Source: Paraescarpia echinospica (taxonomy: Eukaryota; Annelida; Polychaeta; Sabellida; Siboglinidae). Taken from it: DNA of 64,000 nucleotides. The DNA lies in contig CM034538.1 of NCBI GenBank assembly GCA_020002185.1, positions 68,329,183 to 68,393,182 of the forward strand. Reading direction: 5' to 3'. This document shows, piece after piece, positions 48,384 to 59,340 of this stretch. The notes beneath the pieces are model-generated. The model made no database searches. It saw only the letters and a program-made list of their open reading frames with translations, and had not been told where the DNA came from. Positions within the stretch are counted from its first letter, which is position 1; each line of letters begins with the position of its first letter. Both the position numbers and the translations under genes were made by a program.

Positions 48384-48592
48384 GGCATGGGGCAGGTTGC
48401 CACACGAGAGACACTTTTTTGAAAACCTAAATATCATATTTTGATTAAGGCTACGTCGACATTATTAACGCCCATACATACTTTATAGACAACTGTTGCC
48501 CTTCGCAACAACATCACTCATGGAACTGTTATTGCAGAAGAAAATAGTAAAACAAAAAAAGTGTGATAACCATCCCCGGTCTCCCCTATTGC
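48384..48592. mobile_element. TIR element (MITE), pogo-like ends
   Basis: The left end GGGGCAGGTTGCCACAC and the right end GTGTGATAACCATCCCC are inverted copies with 13 of 17 matches. Both are followed inward by 'acttttttg'-like sequence. The inside is non-coding. Ends of the 'gggga-ccggggatggtt' type recall Tigger/pogo MITEs. The left end is continuous with the 22-bp array. Confidence 0.6.
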
Positions 48593-48879
48593 TTAAATAT
48601 TTGTCACCGTGGTTATAGTTGTGGTGGATTTAGTTGTTGTTTTCAGGGTGCAACAATCCTCGAAATTAACGGGGTAGAGCCTACCGCACCAAAATGACTG
48701 GCTTTTTGTGTACGCCATAAACCCGGAAGTCTATAAAACAGTGATCCTGACATGAGCCGGAGGTTAAACAATGATCCTGATGGAACTGTAGCGAAACCTA
48801 CCATGAATGTCGGAACCGCGGATCGAGGGGCGACTGTCGGCCAATAATGCAACACGGATACGCCGCGGCTAACATCCTG

Positions 48880-49620
48880 CTGACGATCTGTACACCGATC
48901 TTACTCGTGTGGCTGTCCTGTTGTTGAGACACTTCGGCGAGAGCGACGGGCGACAATAGCCAAGTTTATATAGGCACGAGGCGACGCAAACAACCGCGCT
49001 AATGACAACAGGAAGTGAGGCGGCTTTAATAGCGAAAGTCGCTCAATAATGGGATTTACAATCAACATTGTTGCGTCTCATTTCCAGACGTTACTCAATC
49101 ACCTTACGAGCGCTTAACAGCGCTGATTCCATCGTATTGTGGCTGATTTCTTTTAAATACACTTGATTTCGGGCAATCTAGAAAAGACAGCGCGAGGACA
49201 CAGCGTGGCTTTCAAGATGACGATCGAATTACGGAGTTGACAAATAAAACCGTTAATCTACTTGTTGTACTTCGGCGGTGAGTGGACAATTCGATTTACG
49301 CGCTTGGTTTCCGTATTGATGAAGCAATAAGGAAGACAATGGTTGGGTGTGGACAGCCACTTGTTCCCCGCCGCGAATCGACTACTTCGCCATGGCGGCG
49401 ACCTTCTCTTGACGCAACCCTTCTGATCGAATCAGCGCGACATCATCGCCTCCAGACAAATCATGTAAAATCAATTAGCGCCAATGTACGCGCTCTTAAT
49501 TGCCGCTCGCCCACCAAACGTATGCCGCCCAGTGACGTCGTTTTATCGGGCGTCCAACCGTGGAAATGATTCGCGGCTCCGACGCTACTGAAGAATGCCT
49601 CGCGCCCTAATGTGCCAAGA
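48880..49620. promoter_or_regulatory. CpG-rich candidate regulatory block
   Basis: This is balanced, CpG-rich, non-repetitive sequence with a TATA-like TTTATATAGG near 48966, a consensus ETS site ACAGGAAGTG (49008-49017), a Sox-like paired ACAATC-ACATTGTT (about 49063-49077) and homeodomain motifs. A 95-codon frame at 49282-49569 has no recognised domain. It is the most promoter-like interval outside 10.7 kb, but no adjacent coding start is recognised. Confidence 0.25.
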
Positions 49621-50192
49621 GTGACGCCGGAACCCGGAAACTATTACTAGGCGCACGTGTCGCTTTAGATTGACGGCGATCGTTGCTAGGACGGCTCATG
49701 GTCACAGGTAGCCCACCTGACAAAGTCCCACCGTAGTGGCCCGTTGCCAATCTGATTGCCTTCGTAGAAGTGCCGCATTTCCTTCAATGTTTACTACGGA
49801 TATACTGCTTGTGACTTCTAAACATTTTAAATCTAAAGCCAAACCAAAACGTCAAGGATACAATATAATTAACTAATTAGGAATCTAAATATACAGCGAA
49901 ACCAACGATTTACATAGACAATTTACTTAAAATTGCACTAAGACTAAAGTTGCATTCTGAGTGAAATTACCATGTTTAACTGTATTTTAAGAAAGTTTAT
50001 GTACAATACGAACAGTGGTTACTTATTTGATCGTACTTGCTATCACATACTTCTATAAATGATGATTTTGCCAAATTACTGGTCACAATGTACGACTAAA
50101 GTAATAATAACCGTATGACACGTGTAATTATTGTTGTCTTTTGCGGTGTTTTATCTACCAATTGCATATTCTGAGAATCCACTACTTCTGGA

Positions 50193-50230
<38 letters not shown>

Positions 50231-51644
50231 TATATATACATAATATTATCATATATATAAATTATGTATATATATATATACATGTACATACATACATATA
50301 TACACGTCATATATACATGTACATACATACATACACACATACATACTTACGTACGCACGTACATACATACATACATACATACATACATACATTGTAATTA
50401 CAAACAATTAAATACCATTATTTCATATGTCAGTTATTGCAACAGACTTGACCCGAGCGGAAGGACGTGCACAAACTCATAAACGGTGGCTCTTAATTAC
50501 GCGCCTTGGGAGATGTGTCGTTTGAAAGTCTATTAATAACTAATGTATTCACCCAAGGCTATTGTCAAACATATAGCCAAACATAATGTGGAACTTGCGT
50601 AGTTACGTTTAAGAAATACGGTGGACGGCTATGTTCGCAAAGAGAGCAGTGTACTTCATAAAGTTAGTCGTAGACCTAATATACATTCGTGGTCGTCTGC
50701 CATTCTATGTGCACTGGTAAACACCGATTTGTATATGGTGAAAAACATTTTGCAACTAACATTGAAAATGTACATATGACAACAATTTCCGCGGTGGGGT
50801 ATTTAAGGGGTACTGGGCCGGCGCACTTTAATGTAACCCACTATAAGATTTTATCCCCTATATATATTTTAGCATGAAAACTAAGCTAATGTGTGCCTAA
50901 ACTTTGCAATATGTTGCACCCCCATTTGGGATAAGGAACATACTTGAAAGGCCTACTCCACTGTTCCTCCGGCTTCGAGCAGAGATTGCGGGCATGTTAC
51001 AAATACACGATGAGTTCAGCTGCGGCAACACACATTGTTCACATTGTTTTGTTGGCATTTGAAGTTACGACAGGAAGCTCTTTCATATGTTAATTAATGT
51101 GTCGCCTAATGACCGTTGTTGGCGGACCCATCTAAGCACTTACCTCGACATATTTATGATTTATTGGGATAAAAAACGTAGTGCTTTTAAATCAACTTAC
51201 ACGTTATAAGTCACTATAAAACGTTCATAAACATAACTATATTACAATGTTCCAATGTACGTATACTATTACACGCATTAAAGTCATCAGTTACCTGTCA
51301 AACGCTGTTAGATCTGGCATAGATCCTGCCTCTGTGTAAAGTTTCAATTACACTTTACTTAGTCTATATTTGCATTCCCGTCCATTCTAAGCGAACACAG
51401 TTTGGTTGGGTAATACCTTTTCGTATCACGGCTTTCCAATGCCCAAGATATAAAAATTACAAGCATGCCCATACCCAAAACCAAACACCGATTTGGAGCA
51501 ATTCGACTTAATTGCAAGAGGACGTTGGAGCCAGTAGAACGAACCCCGATTTCCCCAGACTTGTTGACAGGTGTGGAAGGAGTTGGTAATTTGAGTCAAG
51601 TCTCAAGTAAATGACCCCGAAGTGCAAGTCAAGTTTTGAATGAC
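49621..51644. other. Non-coding stretch with simple repeats
   Basis: Alternating TA and CATA/CGTA runs occupy 50188-50400. The rest is unique AT-rich sequence with no recognised gene. Confidence 0.5.
50188..50400. repeat. Composite simple repeat (TA)n, (TACA)n
   Basis: (TA)n blocks with small interruptions pass into TACATACA and TACGTACG tetranucleotide runs. Confidence 0.95.
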
Positions 51645-52072
51645 CTGTCTGTCAAGTCACAGAGATACACTCCCAAATGACCTCTATGTCAAGTCACAGA
51701 GATACACTCCTAAATGGCCTCTCTGTCAAGTCACAGAGATACAATCCTAAATGACCTCTCTCTCAAGTCACAGAGATACACTCCTAAATGTCATCTCTGT
51801 CAAGTCACAGAGATACACTCCTAAATGACATCTCTGTCAAGTCACAGAGATAGACTCTTAAATGACCTCTCTGTCAAGTCACAGAGATACACTCCTAAAT
51901 GACCTCTCTGTCAAGTCACAGAGATACACTCCTAAATGACATCTCTGTCAAGTCACAGAGATACACTCCTAAATGACCTCTCTGTCAAGTCACAGATATA
52001 CACTCCTAAATGACATCTCTGTCAAGTCACAGAGATACACTCCTAAATCAAGTGACAGATACAATCCTAAAT
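51645..52072. repeat. Minisatellite, 37-bp unit, about 11 copies
   Basis: Each unit holds TCTCTGT-CAAGTC-ACAGAGA, a perfect 7-bp stem with a 6-base loop, followed by 'tacactcctaaatgacc'. Stems are intact in most copies; single changes (acagAtat, ctcTCtc) break a few. The last two units are shortened. Confidence 0.92.
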
Positions 52073-53000
52073 GTCTACATGTGAGTTCCAATACTCATTT
52101 CCAGTATGCGCGTTGTTCACTGTGTAAAACATTATCTGACAGCAAACAAAAAGTGTGTTTTTATTAAGTTTTCGACATATTTGTGTTGCATTCAAGACAG
52201 CTCAAGTCGCGTCTCAAGTCAATGACAACCAACTCAATTATGTCTCGGGTGGTCTCCGTATATCAGGTCAGGACTAGGATTAGCCTTAAAGACTCAGGTC
52301 AGTAAGTCAGATCATTTGAACAACTTCCGCCTAAATTCGGGACATTTCGTGTAAAACCTAGAAAAGTGGAGACTGGACCCTCTGCATGGCGCATGCTTAG
52401 CTTGTCGGTGTCGTAAACACGTGCGGCGCTCTGATAATGTGGTGCTGGAATTACAAATGGCTGCATCATGAGTGTCACCCAATGAGACTCGCGGGCCGCG
52501 ATGTCGACAACCAGCAATCAGTTCCTCCCACTCGCACTCCAACAACGAAAACCAAATTATTAATCCAATATGCATACATGCATACCTACAAGCCTCTCTC
52601 CTGCTCAAGTGTGTAATTATACTTAATAAAATTATGTTGTAATAAGATTGCACTCCGATGTAGGTAGGCCTGATACCGGACAGTATTCAAAGAACTTGAA
52701 TATCTAATAAAATGAAACAAAATATTCCGCAAGTTGTTTCCTGTAAAACAATTACTCGCTAGCTTTTTTGGTATCGACAGCCGACCCGTCTTGTACCACA
52801 TAGGCAAGCTCGCCACAAAAGACCGTCCGTCTTCCATGTGGCAGACATACTGGTGGTGCCTACAAACACGTCCTTGTTCGCTGTTCTTGTCAGGTGATGC
52901 TTGGAAGGAACACTTGCCAAACTATATAACGTATGCCGGACTTGATACATGTATATTATATATTTATACATATATATTGGCGCACCCAATATTAATTTCG
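52073..53000. other. Non-coding stretch before the gap
   Basis: No gene is recognised up to the run of N. Confidence 0.45.
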
Positions 53001-54000
53001 NNNNNNNNNNNNNNNNNNNNNNNNNNNNNNNNNNNNNNNNNNNNNNNNNNNNNNNNNNNNNNNNNNNNNNNNNNNNNNNNNNNNNNNNNNNNNNNNNNNN
53101 NNNNNNNNNNNNNNNNNNNNNNNNNNNNNNNNNNNNNNNNNNNNNNNNNNNNNNNNNNNNNNNNNNNNNNNNNNNNNNNNNNNNNNNNNNNNNNNNNNNN
53201 NNNNNNNNNNNNNNNNNNNNNNNNNNNNNNNNNNNNNNNNNNNNNNNNNNNNNNNNNNNNNNNNNNNNNNNNNNNNNNNNNNNNNNNNNNNNNNNNNNNN
53301 NNNNNNNNNNNNNNNNNNNNNNNNNNNNNNNNNNNNNNNNNNNNNNNNNNNNNNNNNNNNNNNNNNNNNNNNNNNNNNNNNNNNNNNNNNNNNNNNNNNN
53401 NNNNNNNNNNNNNNNNNNNNNNNNNNNNNNNNNNNNNNNNNNNNNNNNNNNNNNNNNNNNNNNNNNNNNNNNNNNNNNNNNNNNNNNNNNNNNNNNNNNN
53501 NNNNNNNNNNNNNNNNNNNNNNNNNNNNNNNNNNNNNNNNNNNNNNNNNNNNNNNNNNNNNNNNNNNNNNNNNNNNNNNNNNNNNNNNNNNNNNNNNNNN
53601 NNNNNNNNNNNNNNNNNNNNNNNNNNNNNNNNNNNNNNNNNNNNNNNNNNNNNNNNNNNNNNNNNNNNNNNNNNNNNNNNNNNNNNNNNNNNNNNNNNNN
53701 NNNNNNNNNNNNNNNNNNNNNNNNNNNNNNNNNNNNNNNNNNNNNNNNNNNNNNNNNNNNNNNNNNNNNNNNNNNNNNNNNNNNNNNNNNNNNNNNNNNN
53801 NNNNNNNNNNNNNNNNNNNNNNNNNNNNNNNNNNNNNNNNNNNNNNNNNNNNNNNNNNNNNNNNNNNNNNNNNNNNNNNNNNNNNNNNNNNNNNNNNNNN
53901 NNNNNNNNNNNNNNNNNNNNNNNNNNNNNNNNNNNNNNNNNNNNNNNNNNNNNNNNNNNNNNNNNNNNNNNNNNNNNNNNNNNNNNNNNNNNNNNNNNNN
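53001..54000. other. Assembly gap (1000 N)
   Basis: Exactly 1000 N, typical of a scaffold gap of unknown true size. Confidence 1.
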
Positions 54001-54032
54001 ACATATTTCTTTCCTGCTCGTTTTCTTTTTCC

Positions 54033-55680
54033 TCAGTTTGCGCGATGACAGTATGCGAACTGAATCGCACTTTTCTTTTCAGTTGGACGTATCATGGTCG
54101 ACTTGGTTGCCTTGGCAGCATGCTTGTCTTCCATCATATTCTTATATGGTGAAGACGTCACTACAGCGCTGATCACACGCACCCTTTTTTGGTGTGTCCT
54201 GGCTCGAGTCTTTCCCGGTGTTGAGACGATCGACGTCGGTGAACAGTCCTTCAAGACTAGCATCGCAGCTTCTCTGTTGACATCAGCAGCGACATGCACA
54301 TAAGCTACCGTTGCACCCAGGGCAGGCTGGATGGCGTCTTCGTCTTCTCTGTCGCCATCAGCGGCGACATGCACATCAGCTACCGTTACACCCAGAGCAT
54401 GCTGGATGGCGTCTTCGTCTTCTCTGTCGACATCAGCGGCGACATGCACATAAGCTACAACAACCGTCGCAGAAGGCTGGATGGCATCTTCTTCTACTCT
54501 GTTGCTGTCAGGGGCAGCTTCGACAGTACCCGGTGCAGGCTGGATGGGAGTTTGAACAGCGTCGGTAGCCAACAGTTCTTCGTCGAATTTGGCATCGTCA
54601 AATGACCACAGTCCAGCTGCTCTGAAACCGTTAGTTGCCGATGCATTGGTGGCCGACATTTTGTATGCTTCATTGAAGAGCGGCATGACGTCGAACTGTG
54701 TGACCGGTCGGTGCTTTTTGCAGATCAACCAGTTGTCGACCCGACGTGAGTATGCTGCCTTCCGGGATCGGAAGAACGTTCGATCTAGCGGTTGCAGTCG
54801 ATGGGTACAGTGAAGCGGGAACGCTAGTATCGCGACGCCATTCTCTCGGGCGTAGAGAATGACTTCAAGAATCTTGTGGCTCTCGTGGCCATCTAGTAGC
54901 AGTAGATGTGGTGTCGTCTTCTTGCAACCAACCGTGTCGATGAAGAGGTACAACCATCTGAGGAATAACTTGTTGTTGATGTAGTCCGACCCACGGACGT
55001 TCACAGTACCGCGGAACATGTCGGGGCGCCATTCATCGAAGACTCAACCATTCGTTTGCGTGGAAAGACGAATAGAGATGGGACGAACATACTGGCTGCC
55101 CCCATGCAGCACAAAGCCGTGATATTTTTCTCCCTTTCTCCACCGGACATTTTTCGCATTTGATTAATGCCTTTCGTACAGACAACCTTAGGTGGCTTTG
55201 CAACGGTAGGGAAACCAGTTTCGTCACTGTTCCAGAAGCGTGTAGGCACGAAATCACCACTCACAAGCAACTGTTTGTACTGTCCAAAGAACATTTCCAC
55301 AGCTTCTTTATTAAACCCTTTCACACGTGCAATGCTAGTGGCAATCGGTCTTCTGATGGTGAACGTTGTATGCCGGCGAATGAAGGCCCTTGCCCAATCT
55401 ATACCGGCCAGCCCACTGGTAACATCGAATGGGTGTGCTATGTCCATGCGTATGACAAGATCATATGCTAAACGACGCAAGTCAATCATTGTCAGGCAGT
55501 ACATGGATGACTCCATTTCTTTCACGTGCTTCACCAGTTCAGCCTCAAATAGCGATGAGTACGTCGTTGTTTTGTTGCCCAGTATAATTCTGTCGGGTTG
55601 TCTGACCTTGCCTCTGATGTGTCTGGGGCAACAGTTCGCCGCGGTACCCCGTAGTCACCTTAAACAGAAGCAAATGTGCA
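54033..55680 (-). pseudogene. Pogo-like (Tigger/jerky-type) transposase, frameshifted
   Basis: On the minus strand, YGVPRRTV (psq helix-turn-helix, about 55660-55640) leads after a frameshift into HIRGKV, EAELVKHVKEME, then a CENP-B-type HTH: GIDWARAFIRRHTTFTIRRP. The DDE domain follows: RFWNSDETGFPTVAKPPKVV (first Asp), NITALCCMGAASMFVPSLFV, FPRKRM, then a one-base frameshift at about 55019-55030 into MFRGTVNVRGSDYI. Next are LLLLDGHESHKI (second Asp) and HCTHRLQPLDRTFF (third Asp), giving the DDD signature of the pogo group. FNEAYKMSATNA and GFRAAGLWSFD complete the fold. A C-terminal region has three 25-residue repeats, then a basic VTSSPYKN tail and a stop. About 520 codons in all, near full length, with intact catalytic residues but at least two frameshifts. 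Terminal repeats are not found; the right end may lie in the gap. Confidence 0.88.
54295..54480 (-). repeat. In-frame 75-bp repeat within the transposase
   Basis: Three copies start at 54295, 54370 and 54445, exactly 75 bp apart. Each encodes a 25-residue unit built around DREDEDAIQ and VHVAAD. The period keeps the reading frame. Confidence 0.9.
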
Positions 55681-55762
55681 AATGTGTGATATTCAAATAC
55701 TACAACAATAATGCATTAATACGAATGTAAACTGAGTCTAGAATAGCTCTGCCATCAATATG

Positions 55763-55960
55763 CTATATATATATATATATATATATATATCGGCATATTT
55801 TGGGGAGGCGGCATAGAAAAACGGCGACTCGCTTGTCATATACACGGTTAATATATATATATTTATATATATATATATATGTATACATATATATACATAT
55901 ACATATATACATGTAAATATATATATATATATATATTTACATGTATATATATATATAATA
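55763..55960. repeat. AT microsatellites with a 48-bp perfect palindrome
   Basis: (TA)n lies at 55763-55790 and from 55850 onward. Positions 55903-55950 form a perfect inverted repeat centred at 55926.5, with ACATGT at 55909-55914 and 55939-55944. Confidence 0.9.
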
Positions 55961-55974
55961 TATAAGTTATGTCT

Positions 55975-56330
55975 TTCTGACTACCGTTCGTAACTTTGGT
56001 GTTGCTTTTGACAGTGACTTTAGCTTTCAACAGTATTTCTCAAGGATGCTTACTTATCTTTATCTACTGCTAGAACAACCCTAGCTAGCAGTCGCCTTAA
56101 TTATTGAAACTCACTGCTAAATAATATTGCTAGCAATGGCTTAGAAAAAATCCAATGTGTACAACATTGCTTTAAAACACGTGTTGTATTCATGGCCACT
56201 GGGTTTTATCATCACTTAGACAATTATTTACATTGGTTTCGGTATAGGAAATAACCCCCTCTCCCCAGAGTTTATTGTACACTCTTGCACTCTAACAAAT
56301 ATCTTCTCTTACATACGCTTAAAACATTCC
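55975..56330 (+). pseudogene. L2/CR1-type LINE thumb-region relic
   Basis: A plus-strand path reads TTVRNFGVAFDSDFSFQQ, a broken LDYCNSLL region, HCFKTRVV-like remains, and DNYLHWFRYRK. This parallels SVRNLGVIFDSNFNFRQHI ... LARVVTRSSRF ... LYWLPVRYR of the LINE at 44745-46985. Many stops and frameshifts are present, and no 3' tail is seen. Confidence 0.7.
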
Positions 56331-56389
56331 GGTGATAATACTTTATACCACTCACCACCAATAAAACATCAAAACACTTACCGTTCAGT

Positions 56390-56880
56390 AATTACCTGAG
56401 TCCCATTACCGAGAGGTAACGCTGGACCCAGTCTGGTCTCGGTGATATGGGTTCCTGGCCCACGTCGACGCGGTCGTGACGGTAATGAGTGTGATCGCTC
56501 ATGTCCTCCCGGCACCGCTTGGCTGCCCATGTTTGCCCATCCAGGCGGAAACGATCATGATCAGAGAATCGTTCTAGACCGCGGATATAACAGAATCAAT
56601 GTCTGCTAATGCGGTTTCTGTTGGAACTGCCGCTAATTATTGATGTCGTCATAAGGCGTGACGGCCATAAACGTGTCAGATGGAACAGTTGCTGGTGATG
56701 CGTCACAACCTGATGACAGACATCGCCGGCAATAATGGACACCTTTGTCACGCAAATCGTCCGTATTTCTTCTGTCCTTCATTTCGAAATGTTGACGATG
56801 TCTATTTCAAATTGTATTGTTTAGCGCGTCTTCAGAGTGCCGTATTTACCGACCATTCACGACCACGTTGACATTGTTTC
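56390..56880. promoter_or_regulatory. CpG-rich balanced block, possible regulatory element
   Basis: Non-repetitive CpG-rich sequence contains inverted motifs around ATTACCGAGAGGTAAC and CGATCATGATCAGAGAATCG, and TAATTATTGATG. No exon or transposon is recognised. Confidence 0.2.
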
Positions 56881-57788
56881 AAGGGGATACACGCATTCTA
56901 TATTTGACATGTAGTTTTGGATAGGTTTTGCTATTTTCAAGAGGGTATGACATCACTTATTTTCAAAATATTTTCGTTACGTTTGCTATTAAGTGACATA
57001 ACATCATTATATGCATCCTTTATTGTGCGTGTGAGTTAATAAAACGCACGTCATGAATTACGGAAGAATAAATCGGCGTTCATAGTTTATACTAAATAAT
57101 ATATAGTAAACTGTAGTTCCATATTACAGTTTATAGTACTGGGACCATCTTGCAGCTGGCAGAATTCGATACGTTTACTCTGATCCTGAAAGTGCTTCAA
57201 AAAATTAATTTTACACGGGAGTTGCCCTATATGTCAGTATTCTTTAGAGAGACGAATGAGGGAGCATGGACGATGCTGTAGCATTCACCGTCTATGTGGT
57301 GTCTCACTTTATGTGCGGATACTGTTGGGCAGCTTGCTTCACAAACTGCTGTTGCTGTTGATGCACCAAAGCTTTGTGGACATGCGAGAACCTTGTTCAC
57401 CACTCGGTATGCTTCTTCGTAACAATGACCTCCTGCACCGTAACAATGTTTGAGAAGATGAAGTGTCCTTGAGTACTTTTTGATAGGATCAGGGACCATA
57501 CAACCTGTACCGTGTGACACAGTACATTATCACTGATGGGGTCTGGACTAAGCTCCAACAATGGTGTTAATTGGTACACCAAGAAAATGAATGTCTTGGC
57601 GCTCAGTATCGTATATATTGGCGCTCAGTATCGTATACATTGGCGCTCAGTATCGTATACACTGACTTAATATGTTCGAATAAACGAGTGGCGACTTCAA
57701 TCACCGATCACAGCGTCATGTGTGATGGTGGACTGCACAGGCCCTTCGCGTCGGATGTCATTGTTATATCATCATCTCACTGACCAAT
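56881..57788. other. Non-coding stretch
   Basis: A short tandem triplication of 'ttggcgctcagtatcgtata' occurs at 57597-57662. Otherwise nothing is recognised. Confidence 0.5.
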
Positions 57789-57990
57789 GGTTGTCTCCAC
57801 TCACTCACTCACTCACTCACTCACTCACTCACTCACTCACTCACTCACTCACTCACTCACTCACTCACTCACTCACTCACTCACCCACTCACTCACTCAC
57901 TCACTCACCCACTCACCCACTCACTCACTCACTCACTCACTCACTCACTCACCCATTCACTCATTCACTCTCTCTCATTCACTTAATCAC
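57789..57990. repeat. (CACT)n microsatellite
   Basis: About 45 copies of CACT occur with a few CCCACT and CATT variants. Confidence 0.97.
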
Positions 57991-58068
57991 TCACTCGTCA
58001 CGCACACGCACACTCACAAACGCACAAACGCACAAAAAACAGACACACACAAACCAAGCACTCCCTAC

Positions 58069-58180
58069 ATCCCCGGTGTGCACTGCTCCGTCAAAACAAC
58101 ACTTGTCCAATTGCTACTATATAGGTTGTTCTCGTCTTTGCACCGGAGGGGAGATATGTACGGATGTTGGCCCCCAGGTT
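58069..58180 (-). mobile_element. 3' region of a LINE with a GA-rich array (copy A)
   Basis: This shares about 75% identity over 110 bp with 61337-61440 ('tccgtcaaaacaac', 'gttgttctcgtctttgc'). In both places a CT-rich array follows on the plus strand and then, further right, a minus-strand retrotransposon ORF tail. Read on the minus strand the order is ORF tail, GA-rich array, this segment. Confidence 0.5.
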
Positions 58181-58239
58181 TTGTTGGTCTTCTCTTCTTT
58201 GGTACCGTTGCATTGCAGCCTCCAACACCCGACCCCACC

Positions 58240-58935
58240 CCTCTCTCTGTCCCCTCTCTCTCTGTCCCCCCTCTCTCTCTCTCTCTGTCTTTGTCTTTTT
58301 ATCTGTCTGTCTGTCTCTTCCTCCCCCTCTCTCCCTCCCTCCCTCTCTCCCTCCCTCCCTCCCTCTCTCCCTCCCTCCCTTCATCCCTCCCTCCCTCTCC
58401 CCCCCCCGTCCCTCCTCCTCCCCTCCCTCCTCCTCCCTCCTCCCTCCCTCCCTCCCTCCTCCTCCCTCCTCTCCTCCCTCTCCTCCCTCCCTCCTCCTCC
58501 CTCCCTCCCTCTCCTCCTCCTCCCTCCTCCTCCCCTCCTCCCCCTCTCTCCTCCTCCTCTCTCTCCCTCCCTCCCTCTCCCTCCATCCTTCATCCCTCCT
58601 CCCTCCTCCCCGTCCTCCTTCCCTCCCTCCTCCTCCCTCTCTCTCTCCTCTCTTCGTCTCTCTCTGTCTCTCCGTTTCTCCGTCTCTCCTCTCTCCTCCC
58701 TCTCTCTCCTCCCTCCCTCTCTCTCTCTTCGTCTCTCACTGTCTCTCCGTCTCTCCGTCTCTCCCTCTCTCCCTCCCTCCCTCCCTCCCTCCCTCTCTCT
58801 CTTCGTCTCTCACTGTCTCTCCGTCTCTCCGTCTCTCCGTCTCTCCGTCTCTCCGTCTCTCCGTCTCTCCGTCTCTCCGTCTATCCGTCTCTCCGTCTCT
58901 CTGTCTTTCCCTCTCCCTTCTCTCCCCCTCTCTTT
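58240..58935. repeat. Polypyrimidine tract, 700 bp
   Basis: (TCCC)n, (TCTC)n and (CTCCGT)n blocks succeed each other, almost purely C and T on the plus strand. Its lack of stops produces long artificial frames. Confidence 0.97.
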
Positions 58936-58979
58936 CTCTCTATCATCTCTTATTCTCTTATTCCACTACTCTCTATCAC

Positions 58980-59340
58980 ATTTTGTCGTAGATCAGGTGG
59001 CATATGAGGCTTCCACAAGAGAACGCCACTGCTGCCAGTGTGCTGCATGGGGAGATCGTGTCCCAGGTCAGGCTGGATGCCTTCGTGTCTTTCTCCACGA
59101 TCTTTCGCAGTGTTTCCCCAGGGCCACCCCGTCTCCTTAAGCCATACTTGCTGTCCAGCGTAGGGCAGTCTTGGACACCAATAAACATTCGGCACGTGTG
59201 CTCTTGCCATCTCCATCTCTTTACTTGTGTTACGTCGTATGTTTTGCCCAGCAGTTCTTCGTACGTGATTGTGTTTGGTATACTAACTAATCTACCGATG
59301 ATCACTGTTCTAGACGGCCCGTACTTTTTGTGTTAGCCCG
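58980..59340 (-). pseudogene. Non-LTR retrotransposon RT C-terminal relic
   Basis: On the minus strand: LVSIPNTITYEELLGKTYDV, VKRWRWQEHTCRMF, LRRRGGPGETLRKIVEKDTK, SLTWDTISPCSTLAAVAF. This follows the pattern 'I.WP.TISN.ELw...', 'RRWRWlGHtlRM', 'RGRPkttWRRtVEkD.k..g.TWdtI...A.DR..W' known from the end of many LINE ORFs. Changes such as RRGGPG for RGRPK show decay. Confidence 0.7.

Noticed and set aside
52734..54172. Long frames crossing the run of N
   Set aside because: They are open only because N codons are not stops.
57722..59140. 472-codon Ser/Leu/Pro-rich frame
   Set aside because: It runs through (CACT)n and a polypyrimidine tract that lacks stop codons; three overlapping frames are open.
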